Below are positions 1 through 12,486 of a stretch of 64,000 nt of DNA, piece after piece (the stretch's first letter is position 1; every line of letters begins with the position of its first letter). Made by a program: the position numbers and the translations under genes. The notes below the pieces were generated by a model, which did no database searches, had not been told where the DNA came from, and saw nothing but the letters and a program-made list of their open reading frames with translations. Source of the stretch: Limonium bicolor. Lineage: Eukaryota > Streptophyta > Magnoliopsida > Caryophyllales > Plumbaginaceae. The stretch spans positions 92,477,298 through 92,541,297 of the forward strand of contig CM041783.1 of the NCBI GenBank assembly GCA_023374045.1, in the 5' to 3' direction.

Positions 1-391
1 TTAGTTCTCAATAATAGTTACTTAATGATTCATAATTTTTTACGGGTTCGTTTGATCACTTAAAATCACGTTTTCGGGTTTCCTCGAAAAACGTGCGCTA
101 AAGCTCTTTTAGCGTTTTAACACCTTTCTTGGATCCGTTTTCTTCGGGAATCATTCCCGTATACTACCTAGGCATGAATAAGCCTTAGGAATCCTTACGA
201 TACTATAACCGAGGTCTCGTACCTCCTATGGTTATTTAACGCTTGTTTTAGCGTTTTCCGCTTCCCAAGCGTTTTCTCATTTCTTTTGGATTAATTTTCC
301 TTACCAAAATTACTTAGGCACTATTAGGCCCTTAAATACTATATTAAAATATTCTAATCACCATATTTAAGTTCGGGGTATTTCAAAGACA
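1..391 (-). repeat. Chromovirus-type LTR end fragment (G1)
   Basis: Read on the minus strand this fragment begins at 391 with TGAAATACCCC, the same LTR start seen at 1555, 4987, 20386, 25766, 33250, 42681 and 50054. It resembles 1190-1555 throughout: the block around the phrase GCGCTAAAGC, the TTCTTCGGGAAT-like motif and the AGGCCCTTAAATAC motif occur in the same order. It abuts 392 inside another LTR of the same family, so it is probably the end of an element inserted there. The rest lies left of the window. No coding region is seen. Confidence 0.6.
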
Positions 392-1555
392 CTTAACTCA
401 TTAATTAACTCAAGATTACTAGGAAGTGCTTAAAACACTAAGATTGGCATTACCTTTGAAACCTTAGAAATGGGTTCTTGCCATGAATCAAAGGATGGGA
501 TATAATCCACCATGGAAGGCTTGGAGAGTAGCTCAAAACAAGAAAAGGAACAAGGCATAAGAGGGGGCAAAATTGGCCAGAGGTGGAGAAAAAATGAGTT
601 TTTCTTGGAGATTTTTACCTTTAGAGAAAGAGAGGACTCCAAGCTTCAATTTGATGCCATTTTGTTTTCAAATGAGCTAAACCCATGGAGATGAAGTTCA
701 TCCTTTTGTGATTTTAAAAAGAGAGAAAGGTGGAGCTTGGTGAGAGGAGCAAAAATATGCACTTATTTTTGTGTTTGGAGCTTTAATGCAGCTTGTACAT
801 AAGAGGGAAGGTGAGGAAGCCATGGAAGCTTTGTGAGGAAGCTCAAAATCGTCCTAGCCAGAGGGAGAGGGAAGAAATCGGCAGGGAAGGGAAGGAGAAG
901 GGAAAAAGAAGAGGGAAAGAGAAAATGAGGGAGGAGAGAGAGTACTCTTTTTACTTTTGTACTTTTTTCCTTCCTTTTTGCTTTTGACTTATTTTAATAG
1001 CTAGCTAGTCATGTGAGAGGGGCTGATTACCCTTATAAAACCGGCCCCATTAATAATACAAGCTAGGAGCATTTTTCATCTTTTACAGAAAACGCTCGTT
1101 AATTTACCGGGTTTTAGCACTCACTAACCGGGCTCATTTTCTAGATTTTTCTCGTTTCTAATGGTTCTTAAGCTTCCATTAATGTTTAATTGTATTTATT
1201 TGATGAACTATAATTTTACGGGTTCATTTGACCACTCAAAGTCACATTTTCGGGTTTTCTTGAAAAACGTGCGCTAAAGCTTTATTAGCATTTTTATTTC
1301 ATTTCATGGATCCGTTTTCTTCAGGAATTGTTCCCGTATATTAATTAGGCCTAAATAAGCCTTAGGAATCGATCTAAGACCTTGTCGAGGTCGTATTCCT
1401 CCTACGGTCACATAACGCTCATTTTTGCGTTTTTCACTTTTTAAGCGTTTTCTCTTTTCTTTTGGATTTATTTTTCTTTGCCAAAATTCTTTAGGCACTA
1501 TTAGGCCCTTAAATACCATATTAGAATTATTTAATCAATAAGTCGGGGTATTTCA
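392..1555 (-). repeat. Chromovirus-type LTR fragment (G2)
   Basis: The minus strand starts at 1555 with TGAAATACCCC. The interior follows the order of the other LTRs in the window: an A-rich segment, an AACCGGCCCC motif near 1040, purine-rich 'gagaggactcc' sequence, and CATTACCTTTG near 448. No polypurine tract follows 1555, so this is the outer edge of a 5' LTR or a solo LTR. The left end is interrupted at 391/392 by fragment G1. Short open frames at 430-990 are in low-complexity purine sequence and look non-coding. Confidence 0.55.
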
Positions 1556-1680
1556 GAGAGTGTTAATTATTTACTACTCTCGTTTAGTCAGTTCTCGTAT
1601 TACATTTCTCTCGTATAACGTTTCTTGTATACGGTTTTCCTTTTTAATTACAACTTGCCAATTATATATATTGTGTGTGT

Positions 1681-1692
1681 GTATATATATAT

Positions 1693-1731
<39 letters not shown>
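1681..1731. repeat. (TA)n microsatellite
   Basis: About 50 bases of nearly pure alternating TA, next to a GT-rich stretch. It borders the inverted repeat at 1733-1841. Confidence 0.9.
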
Positions 1732-1732
<1 letters not shown>

Positions 1733-1734
<2 letters not shown>

Positions 1735-1841
1735 AAGAGGAGTAATATATTATATTGTCACATTTGGAATTATAAGAACACACACAATATATATATATTA
1801 TATTATATATATAGATATATATTAAATATTACTCCTCTTAG
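1733..1841. mobile_element. Short inverted-repeat (MITE-like) element
   Basis: A perfect 16-base inverted repeat (CTAAGAGGAGTAATAT at 1733-1748 and its complement at 1826-1841) encloses about 77 AT-rich bases. Size and AT content suit a MITE or a simple foldback. I see no convincing target duplication and do not recognise the family. Confidence 0.35.
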
Positions 1842-3299
1842 TATGTAACATAAATATTACATACTCTTACAATTGTTTATATGACATGTTTATTCTTTCA
1901 AATGTCATATAATTATCTCATTAAACCTTATGCTATTTTTCTACTATGTCACACATAGATTATGCCCTTATACACCAATATTTCATTTATTACACTAACC
2001 CCAAATATCATACAAAGTGTTACAATTAAATACCTTAACACTTGTATAACCTATTGTTTTCATTTCATACTTATATATTCCAAAATTCCAATTCCAATTC
2101 ATTCCAAGCAGAACCTAAACTTTCTGTAAATTCAAACTACTGCCCATAATTTTCAAATATTACAATTTGGCCACACTTATTTTTTTACAATCTTACAATT
2201 TACTACAAATGTCACCAATTTTCAATTTTATTTCTATCTTTGATAAACTACAAATCCAACCTTAAAATTTTGGTAATTACTAACAGACCACACCTCAAAT
2301 TTTCGGCTTTCACACTATATTTCTCATATTTATGTTTTGACCCCTAAAGTTTTACAACTTTTACAATTATGTAATAACTCCTTTCTAACCTATAGTTTTA
2401 ACTCTTATAATTTCTAACTTCCAACACAGCCATAATTTCCAACAATTAGATAACATACCCACCTCAAATTCAGCTGTTACAATAATTTTCCCTTACATTT
2501 TCACCCCATAATGTTTATAATCTTTACAATTATAGTATATTTCCTTATTTAATTTCATTTCTCATCATTTATTCCTCCAACTTGGTCAGCACTTTGACCC
2601 AACCTATATTTGACCTTTATTTCCTCATTAACACATAGAACTTTACATATTTATGTTTTGGCTCAACATTTCCTATAAATTACTATTTGACCCCAAAACT
2701 TCTTAAACTTGTATTTTCCCATTTCTTTCCAACCAAGGCCTATACTCTCAGCCTATTTATGTTCCCATCACTCCAACTTTATTTTATTTTCATTTTACAA
2801 GCCCTCTTTAGCCCAAAGTTTATTATATCATTATATAACTTTATAATTCACTTTTTTAGTCATTCTTTGTACTTAAATTCACCAAACATTTTCCAATCAC
2901 TTAGATATTATTTATAAGTCCTCAAAATGATTTAATTCACCATTTAACTCCAGATTTTGGCACATAGCATTATATTTCATAATATATGATTTTATAACAT
3001 TTTATGTTACAAAAACCTTATAAATGCAAGCCTAAACATTTGGCTATCATATAAACTTTAATATAAACTAAAATTACACCAAAATACATAAAAGTTACAG
3101 ATTAGCCATAACTTTAATTTATTATAACCTATCCTTTTTAACTTAATGTTGTGTACATTTACCACCATGTAACTTAGCCAAATGTTTAAATAATGTTTTA
3201 AGCTGATTTCGTAGTCAATTTAGACCATTTTCTCCTAGGCACTCAGCCATGATTCCAACTCCAACAATAATCAACATAATGACATAAAATCAAGCTTAA
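1842..3299. other. AT-rich spacer, no gene seen
   Basis: Very AT-rich, pyrimidine-biased sequence with stops in all frames. The longest open stretch is low-complexity Phe/Leu/Ser sequence and matches nothing I know. It may be the degenerate end of the LTR-like block that follows. Confidence 0.5.
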
Positions 3300-4489
3300 C
3301 TTTGGGACTTACCTCTTTATGCCCTAATGGAACTTTTCCAACTCTTTTCTCTCGGCCCTATATTATTTAAGGGTCTAAATTAAGTTCCTTGCTCAACCAA
3401 ACAGATTAAAGATGGTTTAAAGCACTAAAATTGCTTGATCTTTTGGCCAACCCCTTTGGATTTCTTGAAGTCCCTTTCAGCCATGTTTACAAGGAAGAAA
3501 ATGAAGACAAAGTTAGGGTCTTATGTCACTTTAACACAAAGATAGAAAGATGTAAGGCTTTAAACCACAATTTATGCATTAAGCAAGATGATTCACCTTA
3601 AGGCTTACAAAATGGAGTTTAGCTACTTCAAACATTCGGTTATACTAATGAAAATATGTAGGAAGAGAGCTTTGGACAGATTCAAGAGTAGAATCATGAA
3701 ATAGCACTTAAAAACCCTAATTTGGAAGGATTTACCTTATGTAGAATCCATGGAGATTTTCATCCCTTCTTGGTGTGTAATTTGAACAAAATTAGAGTAT
3801 GAAAAGACTGAAGAAAAGTAGGTTAAAGATCTCATGAAATTTGGCCCTAAACAAATCAAGAGAACCCTTGGAGCTTAAAAGGCCCATTTTTACCTTCTTT
3901 AGGCGGAGTTGAGATTCTACTCCATTTCCAAGCTTGATGGCCGAAATTCCTTAATGAAATGTGCTGGAGTTTGAGTTTTTTGAACAAAATAAAGGTGGAT
4001 CTAAGCTTCCCTTGGCTTATAGATGAAGAAGATGAAGTTTGGAGTGAAAAGGGTGAAAGGAGATCAAGTTGCCATGCTCACCATGGATGAATTCTTCATG
4101 AACACTTGGGAGAAAATGAAGAACAAGAGAGAGGGATGAAGACGGCCAAGAATAAGAGAGAGAAGGGAGGATGAAGTCTTGCTTTACTTTGGCAGTTAAT
4201 GTAAAATGGTGAGTCATGACTTAAGTTAGATATTTACCTCCTTAAAGCTAGTTTTTGGATGACTCCCCCTTCGACTATTCATCCATTTCCACCAAAAAAA
4301 AGATATTTTGGTGGGTTTTGATGACTCATCAAGTCTTGTAATATTAGAGACTTAATGTTGTACAAATGGACTTATTCATGTGTTAGGTTGTAACATGTGT
4401 TGTTACCTTGTTCTAAGGTGTATTTCTAGTGTATTCTTTGTGTTTTTTGACTATTTGGTATACTTTACTATTCATTGTAATAATATATT
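3300..4489 (-). repeat. Degenerate LTR-like sequence
   Basis: The order of motifs follows the middle of the D and E LTRs: 'acttacctcttt', then 'aaaccctaa...ttacctt', then 'ttaccttc', then a purine-rich gatgaag/agagag segment, then 'atggtgagtcatgac' near 4205. The sequence is strongly diverged and no LTR terminus is preserved near 4440-4489. It is probably an old chromovirus LTR. Confidence 0.4.
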
Positions 4490-4986
4490 GTATGTTTGCT
4501 AACAAGAGATTTTGTAGGGAAAAACTATGTACAAAAAATGAATAAAACCATAAAAGAATCCTACAACTCTATTACGGGTAGCAAAATCCCGGTCAGAATA
4601 AAGTGTAAGTAAATTACGACCAAGAGTATCAAACCCAAGGGACTTAAAAGAAAATTTGTCCTAATCCTAGTAATTACCTAATTCTAATAAGGGGAAAATT
4701 GATAGTGAAAATTAATTCAAACTAAGGAACTTATCTAATAATCTAATTAAATGGTCAATTACAGTGAACTATTCCTTGATTCAGAACAATAATCCATATA
4801 AAAACAAGCATGATCACCCATTCAAGTTGACAAGTCTCGAACTAACCAATTTCTGAACATGCCGGATGACATTCCGGATAGAGGATGCACGACACATTCA
4901 AGGATTTTGAATGCGCCGGACACCAAACACCCGACAATGGATCCGGTAGAGCCAAAAGTTCAACATTGTTTACCAGTTTCGAATCT
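4490..4986 (-). repeat. Athila-like LTR fragment related to element F
   Basis: The phrase around 'aaaatcccggtcagaataaagtg' (about 4588-4610), followed by 'accaagagtatcaaacccaagggac', parallels 5990-6050 in the F LTR in order and spacing. It is cut at 4986 by the TGAAATACCCC start of the next LTR. It is an older layer of the nest. Confidence 0.5.
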
Positions 4987-5932
4987 GAAATACCCCAAAC
5001 ATAAATATGGTGATTAAATAATTCTAATATGGTATTTAAAGGCCTGTTAGTTCCTAAATAATTTTGGTAAGGAAAATAAATCCAAAAGAAATGAGAAAAC
5101 GCTTAAAAAGCGAAAAACGCTAAAATGAGCGTTACATAACGATAGGAAGAATACAACCTCGAAAAGGGTATTGGATGGATTTACAAGGCCTAATAATTCC
5201 TAAATAATATATGGGAACAATTCCCAAAGAAAAAGGATCCAAATAATGAGTTAAAACACTAATAAAGCTTTAGCGCACGTTTTTTCGAGAAAACCCGACA
5301 CGTGAATTTAAGTGGTCAAATGAACCTGTAAAAATTATAGTTCATCAAATAACTATAAATAAACATTAATGGAAGCTTAAGAACCATTAAAATTAAAGAA
5401 ATTCCGAAAACGGGCCCGGTTAGTGAATAGTGCTAAACCGGGTAAATTAACGAGCGTTTTCTGTAAAAGACGAAAATGCCCCACCTAATTAATTGTGGAG
5501 GCCGGTTTCTATGAGTGTAAGACACTCTCACACACACACTAGACTACTTAATAATTTAATGGGTTGAAAAGTCAAAAGTAGAAAAAGAAAAGTACAAAAG
5601 TAGGAATACTCTCTCACCTCATTCATTTCTCTCTTCCTCTCTTACCTTTTCCTTCTTCTTCCACAAGAGATCCTCCCTCCCTCTGGTTGCTGGCCAATTT
5701 TGAGCCCCAAGATAAGCTTCCATGGCTTCTCCATCTTTCCAAGCTTGCCTAAGCTTCATTTAAGCCCCAAATCGAAAATAAATTGCATATTCTTTTTCCC
5801 CTCATCAAGCTCTACATTTCTATCTTTTCAAAATTCTAAATGGAGGAGTTTGACCTCCATGGGTTTTGGACATTTGAAGAGGAAATGGCATCATCTTGAA
5901 GCTTGGAGTTGCAGACTATATATTGTGAGTGG
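4987..5932 (+). repeat. Chromovirus LTR fragment (G3), plus orientation
   Basis: Starts TGAAATACCCCAAACATAAA and reads as the reverse complement of 392-1555: the AGGCCTGTTAGT, CGCACGTTTTTTCGAG and GGCCGGTTTC motifs recur in mirrored order. It is truncated at 5932, where the F LTR begins. An open frame at 5700-5945 is not supported as a gene. Confidence 0.6.
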
Positions 5933-7331
5933 TGTAATTAAATAAAAGAAAAGAAATTAAAACTCAAAATAATAGTCGGGCTGCAAACAAATCCCGGTCG
6001 TAGTAGTATAGTAAAGTGTAAGCGACCGGATATCGAACCGTGGGACTAAGGGGAATTATTAAGTACCTAAGCTTTGTCACAAGAGGGGGATTAATTGACT
6101 TGTTTTCGTAAAGTAAAACAACAGATAAAATTAACTGAGTTGAAGATAAATTAAACGAACTCCGGGTTCAGGGTTATATAATTGATTAATTATGCTATCT
6201 CTACTAACGGTTTATTATAATAGTTTGGCAAAATTCCTCTTATTCTCTAAGGTCCCCGATGAAACTCATAAGAACTCGTTTACCAGAAAATGCAAGGTCC
6301 GATGAAACTCAAGCAGACTAGTGACGACTTTGTAAAAGGAATAATATTCTTGCAACTGAGTTACTAAACTTATTCCTAGAAACACAAGTTGCCTACATTT
6401 TACACGGCTTAATTAACCTATCTGTTGTCACCGATCAGATTAAACAGATTTATAAGCTTTTTAATAAATCGATGAATTTATTAAAAAGGTGAGAGAAAAA
6501 CTTAATCGTACAAACTGTTTAATTTAATAGGTAGAAATATATTACATAATTAAACAAATTACGGCTCACCTTCGCCCGGATAAATCCTCTTACCTAGCCC
6601 GACATAATTAAAAAGACAGAATAGAAGTAAAAAAATCATCTGGGAAAGATAATTAATTCAGCTCCACTATCTCGACTGCTAATATTTGGGTAGAGGTTGG
6701 ACAGACAATGGTATGGAAATGGAATGTTTTTATGAAATGAGGTGTTGTATGGAATTTATGTGGATAATATGTGGATGAGATGTATGATTTTTGGAGTTTA
6801 GTTATTTTATGGAGGAAAATGGCATAGTTTGGGGTGGAATGAATATGGATAATGGAGGTTTGGAGGTGTTTTATAGAGAAATATAGGTAAAATGGGAGTA
6901 ATGCGGGGGTATTTGCGTGTGAAGAGATAAGGATTTTATCTCTCACACGGCTGCGCTCTGTATGCGGCATAGTCGACATGTCCGGATGGTCCGGACCAGC
7001 TGTCCGCGCCACTGTCGATTTTCGTATATCTGGGTGTGCTGGCGTGTGTTGGTCCGGACCAGGTGATCCGGACACTGGTTCGGACCAAGGGTCTTTTGCC
7101 TCTAAAATGTTCATTTTAGCTCCGATTTGATCCCCGTTTTCGCCTACACGTTCGTCTCTTCGTGTACTTTGCTCCTAGCTTGGTTTTCCTCATGTTTAAC
7201 CAATAAATTTGTGAGATAATAAATAAAACATAACTAGAGGAAAACTAACCAAAGTGGAGAAATGAGCAAGAAAAATGCTAATATAATATATGAAATACAC
7301 CTATAAAACATGCTCATTTGGACACTTATCA
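5933..7331 (-). repeat. 3' LTR of Athila/Tat-like element F
   Basis: On the minus strand the LTR starts at 7331 with TGATAAGTGTCC, directly after a polypurine tract, and ends near 5933 in ...TTACA (plus strand TGTAATTA). The length is about 1.4 kb. The left border is less certain than the right because the partner LTR and target duplication are outside the window. It contains a cluster of GGTCCGGACC palindromes at 6974-7088. A 153-codon open frame at 6653-7114 lies wholly in the LTR and looks fortuitous. Confidence 0.65.
6974..7088. repeat. GTCCGGAC inverted-repeat cluster in F LTR
   Basis: Two perfect GGTCCGGACC palindromes (near 6988 and 7050) with further ATCCGGAC and GTTCGGACC half sites. 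It is the counterpart of the longer arrays in the chromovirus LTRs. Confidence 0.7.
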
Positions 7332-7370
7332 CACCCCCACACTTATCTTTTTGCTTGTCCTCAAGCAAAA
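7332..7370 (-). promoter_or_regulatory. Polypurine tract and stem-loop of element F
   Basis: The minus strand reads AAGTGTGGGGGTG directly before the LTR start, a typical plus-strand primer tract. Immediately upstream in the sense direction is a perfect 9-bp stem (7349-7357 with 7362-7370) closing a four-base loop, AGGA in the sense strand. The same loop type adjoins the tracts of B, C, D and E. Confidence 0.75.
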
Positions 7371-8392
7371 CCATGTACCCAAGTAAGTAGGGAATGCTCA
7401 ATACTAACAAATATTTATGAAGGGTAGGATAAAGAGGTGAACAGTACATGATCTTTAACTTGTTGAGGAGTGTGATCCATCAACTGCTGGTGGCATAGGT
7501 GTGCTCAAGGTAAAATAAAATTAGAGTTTCGGGGTATGATCCAAGGTACTTCAATGCTTCTTTCTTTAGGTGACTCTGAGAACTTTTACCATGGCCAACT
7601 TCTCTCAAGAATGGGCATTGAGGAGAAAACAAAAGGAAAAATAGATTTATGCATTTGTTTCACTTTTGCATAAGGGATGAGAAGATAAAATGTAGGCATC
7701 ACGCCTTTGTATTTAAGAACACTCAACTCTTTTTTGTTGGTTACCAATGGTGTCTCGCAAGTCCCTTATTATTATTTTTTTTGTATTTTTTTTAATAGAG
7801 AAGCACCCCTTAGCAATCCCTAAGAGAGAAGACAGAAAGAAACCCTGAGCAATAAAAATCCAACCATTGCAGATCATTTGGTCACACCGCATAAAAATGC
7901 TCCTCAAAAGTAATCAAATTTTTGTACCCCTTTATCCCACAATTCATAACAGTATTTGTTTTTAAAGAGAACAACCTATATTAGCAGGGTCCATAATTTT
8001 AATTTTTGAACACATGCAAGATAAGCAGAGAGATTTAAACATTTTAAGCACAAAATGCCCCGAAAAGGGCTCTTCCCCCACACTTAAGCTCAAGTAATGC
8101 CCTCATTGCGTAGATGGAATTAAATTAACAAGGCATGCAATTAATAAAGGAAAGAGTGTACTCCCCAATTTTCATAGCAGCTGTGGAATGACATGAAATG
8201 TACCTGTAAAGAATATTCTACACAGCCAGAAGAACTCAAGTAAAACCTGCATTTTATTATAACATATAAAAGTGAAATATAGTACAAAAAAGAAAACAGT
8301 ATTAAATTAAAGGAAAGACAAAAGATAGATAGTGGGTTGCCTCCCACCAAGCTGCCCGGGTTTAACGTCTCTAGCTAGACGCATGTTCGTCA
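7371..8392 (-). other. 3' non-coding region of element F
   Basis: About 1 kb between the stop of the gag-like frame and the polypurine tract. No reverse transcriptase, integrase or other recognisable domain is present. Small open frames here are AT-rich and unsupported. Confidence 0.6.
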
Positions 8393-10045
8393 TTATCCCG
8401 GATCATAAATGAAAGTTGACAATGGTAGCACCGGGAATAGGAATTTGGCAATAAGTAGGGCCGAACCACCTGGATCAAAACAAAGTATTATGGCAACAAT
8501 TACAGTAGGAAAATACAAACTCCACAAAACCTGGTTTTGAAGGAGTTGTTTGCCGTCATTAATATTGTATTGAAAACCGGGTGATTGTATTGCTTCGTCA
8601 AACTGGAGAATGTAAACATTCTCCCTCTGTTGTTTTGCCGTATGGATGTAAGATGGTAGTGGTGGTGCTTGCTCAGAGTCGAGGATGTAAATTTCCTCCC
8701 CTGGAACGAAAATGAAGGTGGAAGTGGGCTTCAATGGGTGGGTTGGGTGGGCATTATTTTTCTTTGGAGAAGGGCCCAGATTTTTTAATGGATGACCCTT
8801 GGTGCGAGGATCAAAGTTGGATTGCTCCTCCTCCTCAAATTTGAGGACGTATATATCCTCATCTTTTTGAAGAGGCTCATAGGAAGAGCCCTGATAGAAT
8901 TCAATTTCAGAGGGAGATGGCTCCTTGAAGTTGAATTTGGTGTTTTGTTTGGATATTCTGGCGGGAGCGAGCATTTCCCTCCTCTTCATTTTTGAGGATG
9001 TAAATATCCTCATTTTCTGGAATAACACAGAGAAGGAGGGAAAATAACGGTAATTGACTTCAGAGGGAGGGGACTCCATCAAGTTGAGGTAGAAGTTGTC
9101 CTCTGATGGCTTGTCTTCAAGCTCAAGCAGAAGGTTTGATGCTGTTTGCTCAGGTTCAAACGGGGGTGGTGATATAGAGTAACTCAAATCCTCAGGTAAG
9201 TCGTCCACTATATGAACCAGTTTGCTCCCCGGTTGCTGTGATGCAAGGTCTAGTGGACCTTCCATCATTTCATTTATCGCAACTAATTTGGCATAGAGCT
9301 TCAGTTGGTTCATGTCGAGGTATTCTTCCTCAGCCTGCTGCTCCACTTCAGGGACCATTTCACTCTCGGGTTGTTGCTCCCCTTGAGCTAATGTGATGGG
9401 CTGGTCCACTACGTAAATTGCATTTGCATACTCTTTTGGATTTGGATTGGTTTGTGAAGGGAATTTACCAGGAGGTCTTTGTTGAGTTAGAAGCTGTTGT
9501 ATTTGGGACTACAAGGCTATTTGGTCTTTGCGCAGGGCAGCGACCTCCTCTTGCGTGTCTCGGGACTTACCCATCATTGCTTTAAACATCTCTTGCATTT
9601 GGGACATTTCAGATTCAGGATTCGAAGGAGGTTGAGTTGGTCGACTCGAAGAAGCATCATTGCCATAAGGCTGTTGCTGATACTGCCTTTGGCCTCCTTG
9701 AAAATTGGACTGAGGTCTGTAATTTTGAGATGGTTGTAGTGTATGTGGGTTTTGGATATTGTCGGTGTTTGAGTAGCGAAGGTTGGATTGCATGTTACGT
9801 TGCCAAGGTTGTCTGTATCCTGAATTGTTGGTGAGATAGATTGCTTCCTCTGCTGCTTTTAATTCTTGTAGTTGGGGGCATTGTTCATAGTCATGAGGCC
9901 CACCACATTGTGTACAAGAAATAACAGGAGATGATTGGGACAGAGGAGCATAGCCTGGAGGGATTGTAGATGATCGGGAAATCATCGACTTATCTTGCTG
10001 GGGGTAGGAGTTCTTAGCCATCTGCTCTACCACTTTTTGCAGAGT
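8393..10045 (-). pseudogene. Athila/Tat-like Gag with acidic repeat tail, 5' end missing
   Basis: One reading frame of 551 codons on the minus strand, interrupted by a single TAG near 9508 (probably CAG originally). The N-terminal part has a CCHC zinc knuckle (C-T-Q-C, H, C within the first 60 codons), a Gln/Asn/Ser-rich linker, then a P-S-Q-T-N-P-N-P-K-E segment like the end of Athila/Tat Gag. Where those elements normally continue into protease, this one runs into an acidic tail with repeated E-D-I-Y-I-L-like motifs and a hydrophobic C-terminus. The 5' end is cut at 10045 by element E; the frame is open up to that base. Gag would form the particle and bind RNA. With no pol visible, F is probably non-autonomous. 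Confidence 0.7.
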
Positions 10046-11943
10046 TGTAACACCCCATCCAACATTAACACACTTACAATAAACTGCAGCGGAAAAACAG
10101 ACTTCGTCACATTACTTAACTCGTTGGTGTTACATGCCGCTAACCACCCACGTGGCTAACAAGGCTATTACATATACATTGTACCGGTCTGATGGGCTAA
10201 ATTCCCGAGCGACTACACATTACTATCCCTTTCCATTAACAACAAAACAACATACACCTTTCAACTGTACCGAGTATTCACAAACTGATGCCGATAATAG
10301 TTTCGGGCTTACTACGCCTACTGTATAATACACTTAAATGATTACCCATGTACAACGACTACCCGTCCTACTCTCGAACGGCTTCCAGCACTTCATACCT
10401 GAAATAAGAAAAGAAGAGAAAGGGTGGCCCCCAAGGGGCTCAGCACCTTTGCTGGTATGGTAATCCCGCAACCCACATGCTACCGGGCCACGCACAACTA
10501 ATTGTCGTCTTAGCATGCGATTGATTATATTTAAATCATGCATGCGATTGTAAACACACAACACATAATCATTTCGCCTCAACGTGCTCAACAAATGGAT
10601 AATATATCCTTACTTGATAAGTCACTCATGGTATTCATTATCCCTAGAGTGTTCCTCCTCTAATGGAGCTACTTCCTTAATAGATGACACTTACCCTTAA
10701 ATCGGATTATCCTTAACGCCTCTTATCACAAACTGGGATTCATTTCCATGATCCACACACTCCATATCTTACAACATATATCATTCCTCACATAACAAAA
10801 CATAACAACACTTTTCACGTTTCGACGTGCACATGATAACATCGCAATAGGAATTGCATTACAACAACATCACATAACATAACGGGAACGGTCCTCTTAG
10901 GAACCGACCCAAACATAGTTAATTCACTGGTGAGCCTAGAGAATGGTGTCACTCTCATGGTAAGCTCGTTATACAATAACAACAACACCCATTACCGTCC
11001 TAATAGTCGGACGAGTAACTTAAGTTAAGATGGTTCGGGTTTTGTGGCCCGAACACACCACACAAACACATGTTCCCCCTAAACCGATCATAAGTCAGAA
11101 TAGCTAAGCTTTGGAATAAGCTAATGGGAGATCATAACCCGTGAGGGAAACAACCATAACAGAGAGAAGGGTAAGGCTAAGAAGGATACCTACTCCCAAA
11201 CAACGCGCGACCGGCCTAACCGGATTCCTCACCACTGTTAGTACATACTTACTTTTAGATATTAGTTAGAACCCCACTATGGAGTCTATCACATCTACAC
11301 ACTATACAGTATTACAACTGGGTTAAACAAACAAGGGAGATCCCTACACTCACATACACATATCACACAATTAACACACGCATAGCCGTGGTTAGAACGT
11401 CCCATGGTTCGGGTCATTTACTCCGAATACCGAACTCTCATGTGATCCTAGACTCAGTCAACTAAGGTTAACACTTCCGAGGTTAAATGGTATCGGAGTT
11501 GTACACGCCACATAAATGAATTACTGTAAACTCATTACATGTTTAATCTTACAACGTGGCAAACATACAGAAAAACACATTGGCATACAAGCCGGTGTAA
11601 TCCGGTAGGACACAGGTTGCAAGAAAACCATACTTGTCACCGGAGTCCACTTTACCACGTCCACTTATGTTCCTCGAGCAATTCTCGAACAACTGATAAC
11701 ATTACATGTACTTTTATTAACTTCGGGGTAACATGATTGTTTAAAGTCTAATGCTTATAACTTATCCCCGTTAATTTAGTTATATAACTTCACATTTTAA
11801 CTTGTTTTACTTTTACATTTTAATACAATTTTTCCTCCACTAAATTGTCATTATAACTCACTTAACATGTCCTTAACAATCTTATATCATCATTACTGAT
11901 CAATCCCCATCATTACACATCATTTTCATACCTTAAACAACAT

Positions 11944-12139
11944 TTTTAGAGTGGTCCGGGACTTAGTCCTTACCTTAAGTCCCGGACCAACACTTACAGA
12001 AACTCTCGGCTATTTTTAACAGGGTGGTCCGGGACCTTGTACTCACCCTAAGTCCCGGATCAAAGCTCTTGTGAACTCTCAGCCCTTTTTTGTGTATGGT
12101 CCAGGACATCATCCACTACCTAGGTCCCGGACCACTGTA
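11944..12139. repeat. Hairpin array 1 in E LTR (GGTCCGGGAC units)
   Basis: Three successive inverted repeats of the form GGTCC(G/A)GGAC ... GTCCCGGA(C/T)CA, each about 40 bases across and spaced at roughly 75-95 bases. Spacers share an 'aactctc(g/a)gc' phrase. Confidence 0.8.
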
Positions 12140-12299
12140 ACAGAATCCCAAATATGACATTTTCAAGACTTGTTTCATCTATTCTCTACATCCATTGATT
12201 ACCCAAACTTCATACATGAACTTAGGCATATTCTAATACCAAAATATCACTTTGATTCTCCTTACAACATTGTCTTGTTTTTTTTTTGCATAATTTTTG

Positions 12300-12486
12300 G
12301 GCCGTCTGACCCACCGTCCGACCCACAGCTGGGTCGGACCGTTCTAGAAACTTTTCCCGTCTTTTAAATACACATGTCCGACCCAAGACCTCTGGGTCGG
12401 ACCATTCCAGAAACTCCAACCGGTGACTAAAACAGAGCTGTCCGACCCACCCTGGGTTGGACCACTGGGTCGGACAACACCAGAAG
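12300..12486. repeat. Hairpin array 2 in E LTR (GTCCGACCC units)
   Basis: Repeated GTCCGACCC / GGGTCGGAC inverted pairs, separated by 'ttc(t/c)agaaac' spacers, at about 60-70 base intervals. The sequence differs from array 1 and from the arrays of B, C and D, but the architecture is the same. Confidence 0.8.

Noticed and set aside
6653..7114. 153-codon open frame in the F LTR
   Set aside because: It lies entirely within the LTR, covers the palindrome cluster and has no recognisable domain.
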